A stretch of DNA of 64,000 nucleotides from JAOBAU01 sp034667465 (GCA_034667465.1 JAXDJV010000024.1:310001-374000), one strand, 5' to 3'; positions 52,305 to 61,314 are shown, counted from the first letter of the stretch. The notes: generated by a model from the letters alone, not told the origin. Made by a program: numbers and translations.

Positions 52305-54148
52305 TTTTGCGGTGTCGTGTTCTCGCTCGGCGCGCCGGCCTTGAGCGGGTTGTAGAGCATGACGCTCGTTAGTACGCGCGCCGCGCTCTGCAGTTCGTAG
52401 ATTCCATCATTGAGTCGCTGTTTCTCTTCCGAGGTCGCCATCGCCTTCGCGCTCGTGATGACTTTGTCGACCCGTTCGCGGTCGCCGTCGCTCAGCAGCT
52501 TGCCGAACTCACGGAAGACCTTCTCGTTGGTGTAGATCATTCCCTCGAGCTTGTTCTGCAGCATCCGGATCTCGCGCCGCGCCGCGTCTGCTCGTGAATG
52601 CTCGGTCGCTTCAGTGATCAGGCGATCGATCTCGTCCTTCGAAAGTCCGCCGGCCGGATTGATCTGCACGCCGGTCGACTGACCGGTGGCCTGATCGCGC
52701 GCCGTGACGCTGACGATACCGTTCGAATCGATCGAGAACGTGACTTCGATCTGCGGAACGCCGCGCGGCGCCGGCGGAATGCCGACGAGATCGAACTTGC
52801 CGAGCGATTTGTTTTCGCGCGCGAACTCGCGCTCGCCCTGCAGCACGTGAACCTGCACTTTGCTCTGGTGATCGGAAACGGTCGTGAAGATCAGCGCGTT
52901 CTTGGTCGGGATCGTGGCGTTGCGCTCGATGATCTTCGTAAACAATCCGCCGTGCGTCTCGATGCCGAGCGAAAGCGGTGTGACATCGAGCAGGATCATG
53001 TCCTTGATGTCGCCGCGCATGATCCCGCCCTGAATGGCGGCGCCGACCGCGACCACTTCATCGGGATTGATGTTGCGATTCGGTTCTTTGCCGAAGACCG
53101 CCTGAACGGCTTCGACGACTTTCGGCATGCGCGTCTGGCCGCCGACGAGCACGACTTCGTCGATCTGCGCCGCGGTCACGCCGGCCTGTTTCATCGCGTC
53201 GTTGACCGGATCGATGGTCCGCTGCACGAGGTCGTCGACCATCTTTTCGTATTCGCGCCGCGTCAGGACGGAGTTGAGATGCTTCGGTCCATTCGCGTCG
53301 GCGGAGATGAACGGCAGCGTGATGCGCGTTTCGTCGGCGACCGAGAGCTCGTGTTTGGCGCGCTCGGCGGCTTCTTTCAATCGCTGCAGCGCCATCCGGT
53401 CTTCACGAAGATCGATCTGCGTCTCTTTCTCGAACTGCTCGATGAGCCAGTCCATGATCCGCTTGTCGAAATCTTCGCCGCCGAGGTACGTGTCGCCGGA
53501 GGTCGAGAGAACTTCGAAGAGACCGTCTTCGAGCTTGAGGATCGAGATGTCGAACGTACCGCCGCCGAGGTCGTAGACGGCGATGAGCTGGTTCTGTTTG
53601 TTGTCGAGACCGTACGCGAGCGCGGCCGCGGTCGGCTCGTTGATGATGCGCAGCACTTCGAGGCCGGCGATCCTGCCGGCGTCGCGCGTCGCCTGACGCT
53701 GCGAGTCGTTGAAGTACGCCGGGACGGTGATGATCGCTTCGGTGACCGGCTCGCCGAGGAACTCTTCGGCGAACGCTTTGATCTCGATCAGGACGAACGC
53801 GGAGACCTCTTCCGGCGAATACTCGCGGTCGCGGATCTTGACCTTGATGTCGCCGTTCGACGCCGGAACGATCTGATACGGAAGAACCTGTTTCGCGCGC
53901 GACACTTCGTCCGATTCGTACTTCCGTCCGATGAGTCGTTTGATCGCGTAAATCGTATTGAACGGGTTCGTGATCGCCTGGCGTTTCGCAATCTGCCCGA
54001 CGAGTCTCTCGCCATCCTCGGTGAATCCGACGACCGACGGCGTGGTGCGGCTTCCTTCGCGATTCGGAATGACCTGTGGCGTCGTGACGTCGACGACTGC
54101 GACGCACGAGTTCGTGGTACCGAGATCGATTCCTATGATTTTAGGCAT
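52301..54148 (-). CDS. dnaK: Chaperone DnaK (Hsp70)
   Basis: This 615-residue Hsp70 has the ATPase domain with GIDLGTTNSCVAVV, IINEPTAAALAYGLD and VLVGGQTRMPKV. The substrate domain (LLDVTPLSLGIETHGG) and helical lid follow. The usual length of 600-640 is met, and the C-terminus is shorter than in E. coli. It lies in the hrcA-grpE-dnaK-dnaJ operon, controlled by the CIRCE operator upstream of hrcA. Confidence 0.98.
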   Translation of the reverse strand: MPKIIGIDLGTTNSCVAVVDVTTPQVIPNREGSRTTPSVVGFTEDGERLVGQIAKRQAITNPFNTIYAIKRLIGRKYESDEVSRAKQVLPYQIVPASNGDIKVKIRDREYSPEEVSAFVLIEIKAFAEEFLGEPVTEAIITVPAYFNDSQRQATRDAGRIAGLEVLRIINEPTAAALAYGLDNKQNQLIAVYDLGGGTFDISILKLEDGLFEVLSTSGDTYLGGEDFDKRIMDWLIEQFEKETQIDLREDRMALQRLKEAAERAKHELSVADETRITLPFISADANGPKHLNSVLTRREYEKMVDDLVQRTIDPVNDAMKQAGVTAAQIDEVVLVGGQTRMPKVVEAVQAVFGKEPNRNINPDEVVAVGAAIQGGIMRGDIKDMILLDVTPLSLGIETHGGLFTKIIERNATIPTKNALIFTTVSDHQSKVQVHVLQGEREFARENKSLGKFDLVGIPPAPRGVPQIEVTFSIDSNGIVSVTARDQATGQSTGVQINPAGGLSKDEIDRLITEATEHSRADAARREIRMLQNKLEGMIYTNEKVFREFGKLLSDGDRERVDKVITSAKAMATSEEKQRLNDGIYELQSAARVLTSVMLYNPLKAGAPSENTTPQK

Positions 54149-54180
54149 GGGTCAATGGCACGTGCCGGCACTTCGGCTCG

Positions 54181-54807
54181 TCAGGATGCCACATCCCCTT
54201 CCGGTCCGCCGACCGCGACTTTCACGAGCGCCGGACGCAGCAGGCGGTCATTCAGGAAGTAACCCTTTTGCAGCACGTCAACAACCGTGTGGGACGGAAC
54301 CGACGAATTCTCTTCGCGCACGACCGCTTCGTGGATATTCGGATCAAACCTGACGTTCGATTCCGTGATCGCGCGCAATCCCGCTTTCTGCAGCGATTCC
54401 GCGAGCTGCTTGTAAATCAGCGAAACGCCTTTGTGAAAATCGTCGTCTTCCTCGGAGTGCTCGAGCGCGCGCTCGAAGTTGTCGAGCACCGGGAGCAGAT
54501 CCTTCATCGTGCCGGCCAGTGCGTAGCGGAAGAAATCCTGCTTTTCCCGCTCGGCGCGTTTCCGGAAATTCTCGTAGTCGGCCATCGTGCGTAGCACGCG
54601 GTCACGCAGCTCGCGGTTTTCCGTGCGCAGCGCTTCATCGGTGACCGGGAAACCGTCGCCCGGCACGCCGACCGCGTCAACGGCCTGCTGCGCCGCGAGC
54701 TCCATCTCGTGCTCGATGTCCTCGACGCTGCTGCCGCTGTCTTCGATCACGTAAGTGTCGTCGTCACCGCCGCTGCCTTCTCGTTTGCGATCGTTCTCGT
54801 CAGTCAC
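54181..54807 (-). CDS. grpE: Nucleotide exchange factor GrpE
   Basis: GrpE releases ADP from DnaK. The 208-residue protein has an acidic N-terminus, a long helix (LRDRVLRTMADYENFRKRAERE) and a final beta domain (FDPNIHEAVVRE, VVDVLQKGYFLNDRLLRPALV), all typical. The operon position between hrcA and dnaK is classical. It overlaps the hrcA stop by ATGA. Confidence 0.95.
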   Translation of the reverse strand: MTDENDRKREGSGGDDDTYVIEDSGSSVEDIEHEMELAAQQAVDAVGVPGDGFPVTDEALRTENRELRDRVLRTMADYENFRKRAEREKQDFFRYALAGTMKDLLPVLDNFERALEHSEEDDDFHKGVSLIYKQLAESLQKAGLRAITESNVRFDPNIHEAVVREENSSVPSHTVVDVLQKGYFLNDRLLRPALVKVAVGGPEGDVAS

Positions 54808-55877
54808 TGTCGATACTCCTCTTCTTCTTCGATCTTCCTGCTCAGCGTGCGGCCGAGGTAATCGACCAGCGGCGCCATCCGCGCGTACTCCATCCGCATC
54901 GGGCCGATGATTCCGACCATTCCGAGCGGCGCGGCGTGCGTGCCGTAGCGGCGCGCGACAATACTGAAGTTATGGATCTGCGTGAAGTCGCTTTCGGACC
55001 CGATCAGGATCTGCAGCCCGTCGGCGACGAGACACGATTCCAGAATCTCGACCAGCTTCTCCTTCTCCTGCAGCGCGAGAAACGTCTTGCGCAGTGAGAT
55101 GGCGTCCGCAAACTCGGGCTTGGTCAGGATCGACGCGGCCCCTTCGACGTACAGCTCGTGCTCGACCGGTGCCATCTCACCGACCGCTTCAATCCCGAGC
55201 GAGATGGTTTTCTGCAGCATGACGTCATGCTGTGCTCGCTCTTCTTCCGTCATACGGATGAGGCGGCGTCGAATGGCGTCGAGCGTCATGCCGCCGAATT
55301 CGGTAGTGATGTAGCGGCTGATGCGCTGCAGTTCGTCGCGCGTGAAGCTGTGCCGCGTCTCGACGATCTTGTTCACGACGACGCCGTTCGCGCCGACGAT
55401 CACGCACATGATCTTGCTCTCGGCGACGAGAACGAAATCGAACGAGCGCATGGCGAACTGCAGCAGCGTCGGCATGAAGACGACGCCGACCTGATCGCTG
55501 AGCTGCGAAAGAACCTGCGACGCCTGGTGCAACATCGCGTCGAACTCATCCACATGACCGACCTGATCGTCGATGGCGTCGCGCTCGCGCTGCGTGAGGT
55601 TGCGCGACTTCATCAGGTAATCGATGAAAAACCGATAGCCGCGATCGGTCGGCACGCGGCCGGCGGATGTGTGCGGCTGCGCGAGATAGCCGAGGTCTTC
55701 GAGATCGGCCATGACGTTGCGCAGACTGGCGGGTGAAAGCTGAAAACGGCCGCATTTCGCGAGCGAGCGGGAGCTGATCGCCTCACCCGACGCGATGTGC
55801 TGCAGGACGATCTCGCGCAGCACCTCACGGGCGCGGCTGTCGAGCTCATCGCCGTAAATCTCCAGTTTCGATACCAT
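54804..55877 (-). CDS. hrcA: Heat-shock repressor HrcA
   Basis: HrcA binds CIRCE and represses the chaperone operon; GroEL feedback controls it in other bacteria. The 357-residue protein has the winged-helix N-terminus (SSRSLAKCGRFQLSPASLRN, MADLEDLGYLAQPHTSAGRV, PTDRGYRFFIDYLM), then a GAF-like domain. All are strongly conserved. The gene lies first in the operon, just downstream of the CIRCE site at 55890-55916, so it represses itself. Confidence 0.96.
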   Translation of the reverse strand: MVSKLEIYGDELDSRAREVLREIVLQHIASGEAISSRSLAKCGRFQLSPASLRNVMADLEDLGYLAQPHTSAGRVPTDRGYRFFIDYLMKSRNLTQRERDAIDDQVGHVDEFDAMLHQASQVLSQLSDQVGVVFMPTLLQFAMRSFDFVLVAESKIMCVIVGANGVVVNKIVETRHSFTRDELQRISRYITTEFGGMTLDAIRRRLIRMTEEERAQHDVMLQKTISLGIEAVGEMAPVEHELYVEGAASILTKPEFADAISLRKTFLALQEKEKLVEILESCLVADGLQILIGSESDFTQIHNFSIVARRYGTHAAPLGMVGIIGPMRMEYARMAPLVDYLGRTLSRKIEEEEEYRQ

Positions 55878-55887
55878 GCTGGTCTGC

Positions 55888-55916
55888 GATTAGCACTCTC
55901 AGAATGAGAGTGTCAA
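55888..55916 (-). promoter_or_regulatory. Heat-shock operon promoter overlapping CIRCE
   Basis: On the minus strand a consensus -35 box TTGACA (55911-55916) is followed after 17 bases by CTAATC as a weak -10 (55888-55893). The CIRCE spans both, so HrcA binding would block polymerase. Confidence 0.65.
55890..55916. promoter_or_regulatory. CIRCE operator
   Basis: TTAGCACTC, nine bases, GAGTGTCAA. It matches the inverted repeat TTAGCACTC-N9-GAGTGCTAA with two changes in the right arm. It lies between hrcA and the divergent SurA-like gene, only 8 bases before the latter's ATG, so it may control both. Confidence 0.92.
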
Positions 55917-55924
55917 GACCAACG

Positions 55925-56569
55925 ATGCAGAACAGCTTGCGATTCCTTACGTTTAGCCTCGTCGCCGCGCTGTCGCTGTCGGTGAACGCCGCGGTCGTCG
56001 ACCGTGTCGCTGCCGTGCTCGACCGTCAGGTGCTGACTGTGAGCGAGATCAGTCAGATGGTCGAGCTCCGCTTTTTTCAGCGCGAGCCGAAGCAGACGCA
56101 GGATGAATATCGCCGCGCGGTGCTGGAAGCGTTGATCGCGCAGGCGCTCCGCTTCCGCGACGTCGAGCGTTTCGGCGCGCAGGACATCCCGAAGGATTCG
56201 ATCGAGGCGCGGCTGCACGAGATCGCGGGACGCTTCGCGTCGCCAGCTGAGTTCGACGCGGCCGTCGCACGCGCCGAGCTGACGCAGGATGAAGTGCGCG
56301 CGCTCGTGAAGCGACAGCTGCAGGTCGAGGCGTACGTCCAGGAGCGTTTCGCGCCGATGATCTTCGTCAGCACCGAGGAGATCGAGACGTATTACAACGG
56401 TCCGTGGACTGCGCAACGCCGCGCGCGATCGCTGGCGGTGCCGCCGCTCAGCGAAGTGCGCGAAGAGATCCGCGCGGCGCTCAAGTCGTCACGCCTGCAG
56501 GAAGAGATCGATCGCTGGACGAGCCAGCTGCGCGCGCGGGCGAACGTCGATATCTACGCGTGGCGCTAA
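55925..56569 (+). CDS. SurA N-terminal-like periplasmic chaperone without PPIase domain
   Basis: This 214-residue protein has a signal peptide (RFLTFSLVAALSLSVNA) and an AAVVDRVAAVLDRQVLTVSE start typical of SurA. Helical SurA_N-like segments follow (YRRAVLEALIAQALRF, LHEIAGRFASPAEFD). No parvulin domain is visible. ATG 55925 is preferred over 55904, as the latter lies inside CIRCE. It probably assists outer-membrane protein folding. Its start next to the CIRCE site suggests heat-shock control. Confidence 0.82.
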   Translation: MQNSLRFLTFSLVAALSLSVNAAVVDRVAAVLDRQVLTVSEISQMVELRFFQREPKQTQDEYRRAVLEALIAQALRFRDVERFGAQDIPKDSIEARLHEIAGRFASPAEFDAAVARAELTQDEVRALVKRQLQVEAYVQERFAPMIFVSTEEIETYYNGPWTAQRRARSLAVPPLSEVREEIRAALKSSRLQEEIDRWTSQLRARANVDIYAWR

Positions 56570-56955
56570 ACGCGGTGCAGCTCGTCTGACGGATCGCTGA
56601 GATAGACGCGCGAGAGGTAATCGAGCGCGAGAGCCAGTCCCTGGCGCGGACGCAGCGTCGCGAAGAGCGGCAACAGCAGCGCGACCGCGAAGGCCAGCGA
56701 CGTCATCCAGTTCGTCGCACGAAATCCGAAGTAGATGGCGACGATGCCGATCAGCACCGGGATGCGGTCGGTGATGATGATGAACATCCACGTGTCGCCG
56801 TAGTTGCGCTGATAGAGAAGATTGCATTCCGAGCAGCGCTCGTACGTCTCGAGCCGGCGACGAAAGAGCGCCCCTTCTCCGCAACGCGGACAGCGACCGC
56901 GCAGCCCGCGCTTCAGCACGGTGCCGATCGGCTGTCGATCGTTGATGTTGGACAT
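56566..56955 (-). CDS. DUF983 family zinc-ribbon membrane protein
   Basis: The 129-residue protein has a four-Cys zinc ribbon (GRCPRCGEGALFRRR, ERCSECNLLYQRN) followed by two membrane helices (FIIITDRIPVLIGIVAIYFG and LAFAVALLLPLFATL). DUF983 proteins are widespread and of unknown role. ATG 56955 was chosen, as the frame upstream is not conserved-looking. It overlaps the SurA-like gene end by 4 bp. Confidence 0.85.
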   Translation of the reverse strand: MSNINDRQPIGTVLKRGLRGRCPRCGEGALFRRRLETYERCSECNLLYQRNYGDTWMFIIITDRIPVLIGIVAIYFGFRATNWMTSLAFAVALLLPLFATLRPRQGLALALDYLSRVYLSDPSDELHRV

Positions 56956-57047
56956 GCACCGATTTGAACGATGGTCGCACCGCGGCGATTCCGTCGATAC
57001 TTGTCGCATGCTCATCCGAACGGCTGCGAAACAATAAGGAGGCGACG

Positions 57048-57689
57048 ATGCCGAAACGGACCTATGCGCTCGCCGATGGCGGCCCGGAGCGACTCGAGCT
57101 CGTCTGGAAGTTCAACTGGAAGGACCTCGTCGTGAAGCTCGACGGGCAGCAGATCGGCGGCCCGTTCAGCAAGGCGGATCTCGAGCGTCAGGTGCTCGTA
57201 ACGCTACCCGACAACAGCATGCTCGGCGTGATGCTCGAGCGCTCGCTGCATCAGGTCGATCTGCACGTGAACCTCAACGGCAAGCCGCTGCCCGGTTCGG
57301 CGTCGCATCCGCAGACACAACTGCAAGGCGCTTACGCGTCGATCTTTTTCGTCGCCGGCGTGAACATCATCCTCGGCGCCGGCGCACTCGCTTTCGGCTG
57401 GCAGGTGCTGACCGAGATCGGCGGCGGAGTCGGAAGCCTGATCTACGGCGGCGTCTTCCTCGCGCTCGGCCTGTTCGTGATGATGCAGCGCTCGCGCGTT
57501 GCGCTCGGGATCGCCCTCGCGCTCTTCGCCGTCGACTCAGCGCTCATCATGTTCAATGCGTTCACCGGACCCGGCAACCCGGGGTTCCATGGCGTGATCA
57601 TGCGCGTCCTCATCATCGCCTTCATGTTTCGCGGATTCGCCGCGATCGGCGAGCTCGAACGGGCCGACGTCCAGGCGCGCGGAGTCTGA
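57048..57689 (+). CDS. Polytopic membrane protein of unknown function
   Basis: This 213-residue protein has a soluble N-terminal domain of about 90 residues (YALADGGPERLELVWKFNWK, KLDGQQIGGPF) with a beta-rich look. Four to five membrane segments follow. A strong ribosome-binding site (AAGGAGG) precedes ATG 57048. I do not recognise the family. It lies directly before the NAD(P)-binding gene (2 bp gap), so both are in one transcript. Confidence 0.75.
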   Translation: MPKRTYALADGGPERLELVWKFNWKDLVVKLDGQQIGGPFSKADLERQVLVTLPDNSMLGVMLERSLHQVDLHVNLNGKPLPGSASHPQTQLQGAYASIFFVAGVNIILGAGALAFGWQVLTEIGGGVGSLIYGGVFLALGLFVMMQRSRVALGIALALFAVDSALIMFNAFTGPGNPGFHGVIMRVLIIAFMFRGFAAIGELERADVQARGV

Positions 57690-57691
57690 CG

Positions 57692-58363
57692 ATGCGCGCG
57701 ATCGTCATCGGCGCAACCGGCGCCGTCGGCTCCTCGCTCGTACGCGAACTGCTCGCGTCGCCGCGCGTCGAGTACGTCGTGACGCTGACGCGCCGGCCGG
57801 TCGATTTCGGTCCGCAGCCGAAGCTCGTGTCGCGCGTCATCGATCTCGCTGACATCGAGCGCGAGACGACCGACGCGGCGCTCGGCTGCGACACGGCGTT
57901 CTGCACGATGGGCGTCGGACAGCCGCGCAAACTGTCGAAGGAAGAAGTCCGACGGGTCGACGTCGAATACGCGGCGGCATTCGCGCGCGGCGCACGCGCC
58001 GGCGGCGTTCGTCATATCTCGCTCCTCTCGTCGGTCGGCGCGAATTCGAAAGCGAGCTCGTTCTATCTGTGGCTCAAAGGTGAAGCGGAAGCGGGCGTAG
58101 TCGCAGCAGGCATTGCGCGAACAAGCCTCTTTCGTCCGAGTCTGCTCGTCACGAAGGAGATTCGTTACGGTTTACAGGATCGTCTGACGCAGGCGCTCTT
58201 TCCGCCGATCAGTCATCTGCTGCCGGCACGGTTTCATCCGATCGCCGTCGAAGACCTCGGCCGCGCGATGCGCATCAACGCGGAGCGCGACGCGCCGGAC
58301 GGCGTGGAGATTCTCCAATACCCGCAATTCGCGGCGCTGCTAAAGTCAATTTCCGGGGTCTGA
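57692..58363 (+). CDS. NAD(P)-binding protein of the atypical SDR group
   Basis: This 223-residue protein starts IVIGATGAVGSSLVRELLAS, a Rossmann GxxGxxG motif of atypical short-chain dehydrogenases. It resembles the TIP30/HTATIP2 group: FCTMGVGQPRKLSKEE, ISLLSSVGANSKASSFY and RPSLL. The usual YxxxK is represented by the segment YLWLKGEAE. The substrate is unknown. The last residues (SISGV) and TGA stop are within the family D palindrome at 58341. Confidence 0.86.
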   Translation: MRAIVIGATGAVGSSLVRELLASPRVEYVVTLTRRPVDFGPQPKLVSRVIDLADIERETTDAALGCDTAFCTMGVGQPRKLSKEEVRRVDVEYAAAFARGARAGGVRHISLLSSVGANSKASSFYLWLKGEAEAGVVAAGIARTSLFRPSLLVTKEIRYGLQDRLTQALFPPISHLLPARFHPIAVEDLGRAMRINAERDAPDGVEILQYPQFAALLKSISGV

Positions 58364-58381
58364 CCCCCGAAGTTGACTTTA
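58341..58381. repeat. Family D palindrome, second copy
   Basis: A palindrome with arms TAAAGTCAA/TTGACTTTA and core GGGGTCTGACCCC, matching 18930-18969. It lies between convergent genes and carries the TGA stop of the plus-strand gene in its core. The TAA of the minus-strand gene is at its right edge. Confidence 0.8.
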
Positions 58382-58951
58382 CTTCTTCGTCCACTCCAGC
58401 GCCCACTGGCAGTCGACGTCGCCGCGCGTAAGACAGACGTCGTGATCGACGTGGACGATTCGCACGCCGGTCATGTCGCCGAGGCCTTCGATCCAGCCGG
58501 TGAGCCGCGCGCAATGCGCTTCCTCCGACGGAAACATCGCGAGGCGGATGCGCGCGGAGTTGTCGGTGACGTTCTCAACCGACAGCGCGCCGTGGCTGTG
58601 CACCGTCGACCAGAGTGACGATGCTTTTTTCAGCAGCGCAGTCGGCGTCAGCACGATCGTGAAGAAGCGATAGACGCCGAGCGCGTCGCGCAGCTCGGCG
58701 GCGCCGGCGCGGCGTCCGAAGTGATCGAGCGATTCGCCCTTCGCCTTCGCCGCTTCGACCGTCAGCCGATTCAGCGTGAACTCCGACACCTTCTCACTGG
58801 CGAGAATCGCTTTGCGCGAAGCGATTTCGCGATCGCCAGCCGGCAGCGCGCTCATTGCGGCCTCGCGTTGCGCGGGCGTCAGATCACTGTCGATGAACTT
58901 CAGCAGGCTGCGGAGAATCGCGCCTTTCGTGGTCGCATCAGCATCAGACAT
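58379..58951 (-). CDS. Conserved protein, possibly DUF2378-like
   Basis: The 190-residue protein has a helical N-terminus and a C-terminal part with LLKKASSLWSTVHSHGALSV, RIRLAMFPSEEAHCARLTG and DVDCQWALEW. The last part recalls the heme-NO/V4R-like or DUF2378 (TIGR02265) family. No catalytic motif is seen. A low-confidence family call. The TAA stop is at the border of the family D palindrome. Confidence 0.68.
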   Translation of the reverse strand: MSDADATTKGAILRSLLKFIDSDLTPAQREAAMSALPAGDREIASRKAILASEKVSEFTLNRLTVEAAKAKGESLDHFGRRAGAAELRDALGVYRFFTIVLTPTALLKKASSLWSTVHSHGALSVENVTDNSARIRLAMFPSEEAHCARLTGWIEGLGDMTGVRIVHVDHDVCLTRGDVDCQWALEWTKK

Positions 58952-59007
58952 TGCGGGAACCTCGCCGTCTTCTGCTGTATGGTACGGCGTCGGAAGGAAA
59001 CGAAACC

Positions 59008-59544
59008 ATGAAACTACTCTCGATCGTCGCGCTCACTCTTCTCTTCGCCGCCACCACACCGGCCGCGGACGTCGCTTCAGCCGTTCCCGCCGAAGGAACT
59101 GCAGCTCCGGCGTTCTCGCTGCTGAGTCAGGACGGCAAAGCCGTTTCGCTGAACGACCTGCACGGAAAATGGGTCGTCCTCTACTTCTATCCGAAGGACT
59201 TCACGTCCGGCTGCACGCTCGAAGCGCATAACTTCCAGCGCGATCTCGCGAAGTACGAAGCGGACAATGCCGTGATCCTCGGCGTCAGTCTCGATCCGGT
59301 CGATTCGCACAAAGGCTTCTGTACGAAAGAAGGATTGAATTTCAAACTGCTCGCCGACACCGATCATGTGGTGGCGTCGAAATACGGATCGCTGATGGTG
59401 CACGACGGCACGAACTACGCCGCGCGCAACACGTTCCTGATCGATCCGAAGGGCGTCATTCGCAAGGTGTATCTGAAGGTCGCGCCGGCGAAGCACAGCG
59501 ATGATGTGCTGGCCGATCTCGCGGCGTTAAAAGCGGCGAAGTAA
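59008..59544 (+). CDS. Secreted BCP-type peroxiredoxin lacking the resolving Cys
   Basis: This 178-residue protein from ATG 59008 has a signal peptide (LLSIVALTLLFAATTPAA) and the BCP fold. The active site reads YPKDFTSGCTLEAHNF: peroxidatic Cys 69 is kept, but the usual resolving Cys five residues later is His 74. A further Cys (GFCTKEG) lies in the next helix. This could make it a 1-Cys enzyme, or the extra Cys could resolve. It is a periplasmic counterpart of the bcp at 43372. Confidence 0.9.
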   Translation: MKLLSIVALTLLFAATTPAADVASAVPAEGTAAPAFSLLSQDGKAVSLNDLHGKWVVLYFYPKDFTSGCTLEAHNFQRDLAKYEADNAVILGVSLDPVDSHKGFCTKEGLNFKLLADTDHVVASKYGSLMVHDGTNYAARNTFLIDPKGVIRKVYLKVAPAKHSDDVLADLAALKAAK

Positions 59545-59589
59545 CGCGCCCCGGCCCGCCTCTTGCTCCCTCGCGGCGCGGAGGCATCC

Positions 59590-60903
59590 ATGCGTTTCTT
59601 CAGCCGCCGGCTCGTCGTCGCGCTCGCCGCGCTTCCGCTCACTGCCTGTCTCGAATCGGCGCGGCTGCCGGTCGAGGCCGGGATGGGAGCGCGGCCACAA
59701 CTGCCGGAGCCGGCGAAGACGCTCATTCCGACGGTGCACGTCGCGACGGCGAAGGGGTGGGCGGAAGGGCGGACGCCGACGGCCGCGGCCGGACTGAGCG
59801 TCAGTGCGTTCGCGAGGGGGCTCTCGCATCCGCGCTGGCTTTATGTGCTGCCGAACGGCGACGTGCTCGTCGCGGAATCGAATGCGCCCGAGCGTCCCAA
59901 AGAAGGAAAAGGGATCAAAGCGTGGTTCATGAAGCTCTTCACGAAGAGCGCTGGTGGGGCGGTACCGAGCGCCAATCGAATTACGCTCTTACGCGACACC
60001 GACGGCGATGGCGTCGCGGAAGCGCGCGCCGTCTTCCTGAAGAATCTCAATTCGCCATTCGGGATGACACTCGTCGGAAATGATTTCTATGTCGCGAATA
60101 CCGACGCGATCGTCCGCTTCCCGTATGAACGCGGCACGACGCAAATTTCAACGACAGGCACGAAACTCGCCGATCTGCCGGCCGGTCCCCGCAATCATCA
60201 CTGGACGAAGAACGTCATCGCCAGCCGCGATGGCTCGAAGCTCTATGCGACGGTCGGCTCGAACAGCAACGTTGCAGAGAATGGTCTCGATGAAGAGCTC
60301 GATCGCGCGGAAATCATGGAAGTCGATCGCGCCACCGGCCGCACGCGTATGTTCGCTTCCGGATTACGCAATCCGAACGGACTGGCGTGGGAACCGCGAA
60401 CCGGCGCACTCTGGACGGCCGTCAACGAACGCGACGAGCTCGGCAGCGATCTCGTTCCCGATTACATGACGTCGGTGAAAGACGGCGGCTTTTACGGCTG
60501 GCCGTTCAGCTATTACGGCTCGCACGTCGATACGCGCGTCAAAGCACAGCGTCCCGATCTCGTCTCACGCGCGATCGTTCCCGATTATGCGCTCGGCCCG
60601 CATACCGCGTCGCTCGGACTGACATTCTATGAAGCGTCGCTGCTGCCGTCGCATTACAGCGGCGGCGCGTTCGTCGGCCAGCACGGCTCATGGAATCGCC
60701 GGCCGCGCAGCGGATACAAGGTGATTTTCGTCCCGTTCGCGGATGGAAAACCGTCCGGCACTGCGGAAGACGTCCTGACCGATTTCGTCGACGATGCCGG
60801 CTACGCGCATGGACGCCCGGTCGGCGTCGCCGTCGATTCAAAAGGGGCGCTGCTCGTCGCGGACGACGTCGGCAACACGGTCTGGCGCGTGACGCCGCGA
60901 TAG
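59590..60903 (+). CDS. PQQ-dependent sugar dehydrogenase-like lipoprotein
   Basis: This 437-residue protein has a lipoprotein signal with lipobox LTAC (PLTACLES). The rest is a beta-propeller of the glucose/sorbosone dehydrogenase group: FARGLSHPRWLYVLPNG, AGPRNHHWTKN, ASGLRNPNGLAW and GWPFSYYGSH. These match the GSDH/PQQ family. The His and metal-binding residues for PQQ seem present, but the substrate is unknown. PQQ biosynthesis genes are not in the window. ATG 59590 was chosen to start the signal. Confidence 0.87.
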   Translation: MRFFSRRLVVALAALPLTACLESARLPVEAGMGARPQLPEPAKTLIPTVHVATAKGWAEGRTPTAAAGLSVSAFARGLSHPRWLYVLPNGDVLVAESNAPERPKEGKGIKAWFMKLFTKSAGGAVPSANRITLLRDTDGDGVAEARAVFLKNLNSPFGMTLVGNDFYVANTDAIVRFPYERGTTQISTTGTKLADLPAGPRNHHWTKNVIASRDGSKLYATVGSNSNVAENGLDEELDRAEIMEVDRATGRTRMFASGLRNPNGLAWEPRTGALWTAVNERDELGSDLVPDYMTSVKDGGFYGWPFSYYGSHVDTRVKAQRPDLVSRAIVPDYALGPHTASLGLTFYEASLLPSHYSGGAFVGQHGSWNRRPRSGYKVIFVPFADGKPSGTAEDVLTDFVDDAGYAHGRPVGVAVDSKGALLVADDVGNTVWRVTPR

Positions 60904-60927
60904 TTCGCGTGTACGCTGCGCGGCCTC

Positions 60928-61311
60928 ATGACGAAAATCATCATGGCGGCCTGCGCCGTCTTTCTCGCGCTTTGCGGCGTCGCAGCGCTCTTTGCGCCTC
61001 AGGAACTGCTCACATACCTCGGCGTCCCGCAGCACAACGCCGTAATCCTCATCATTCAATTGCTCGCCGCCACGCTCGTGGCGTTTGCAATTGCCAACTG
61101 GATGGCGAAAGACAGCCGCATCGGCGGGATTTACAACCGCCCGCTGGCGCTCGCAAATCTGATGCACTTCGCGATCGGCGCGATCACGCTCGTGAAAGCG
61201 TTCGCCGCCGGAAAAATGCCGCTGGCGTTTGCGATTGTCGCGCTCGGATACTGCGCGTTTGCGATCGCATTCGCCGTCGTCGTCTTCTTCCCGCCGGCCG
61301 AACCGGCATAA
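60928..61311 (+). CDS. Small four-helix membrane protein of unknown function
   Basis: This 127-residue protein has four hydrophobic segments (MAACAVFLALCGVAALFA, ILIIQLLAATLVAFAIANW, LMHFAIGAITLVKAFA, LGYCAFAIAFAVVVFF). It resembles the short DUF-type membrane proteins found in Bacteroidetes and Acidobacteria. It lies 24 bp after the PQQ dehydrogenase and 4 bp before the convergent amine oxidase end. No function can be assigned. Confidence 0.7.
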   Translation: MTKIIMAACAVFLALCGVAALFAPQELLTYLGVPQHNAVILIIQLLAATLVAFAIANWMAKDSRIGGIYNRPLALANLMHFAIGAITLVKAFAAGKMPLAFAIVALGYCAFAIAFAVVVFFPPAEPA

Positions 61312-61314
61312 CCG

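Noticed and set aside
52598..54262. 554-codon open frame antisense to dnaK
   Set aside because: High-GC codon bias makes long antisense frames opposite conserved genes. The protein is charged, low in complexity and has no motif, while dnaK on the other strand is certain.
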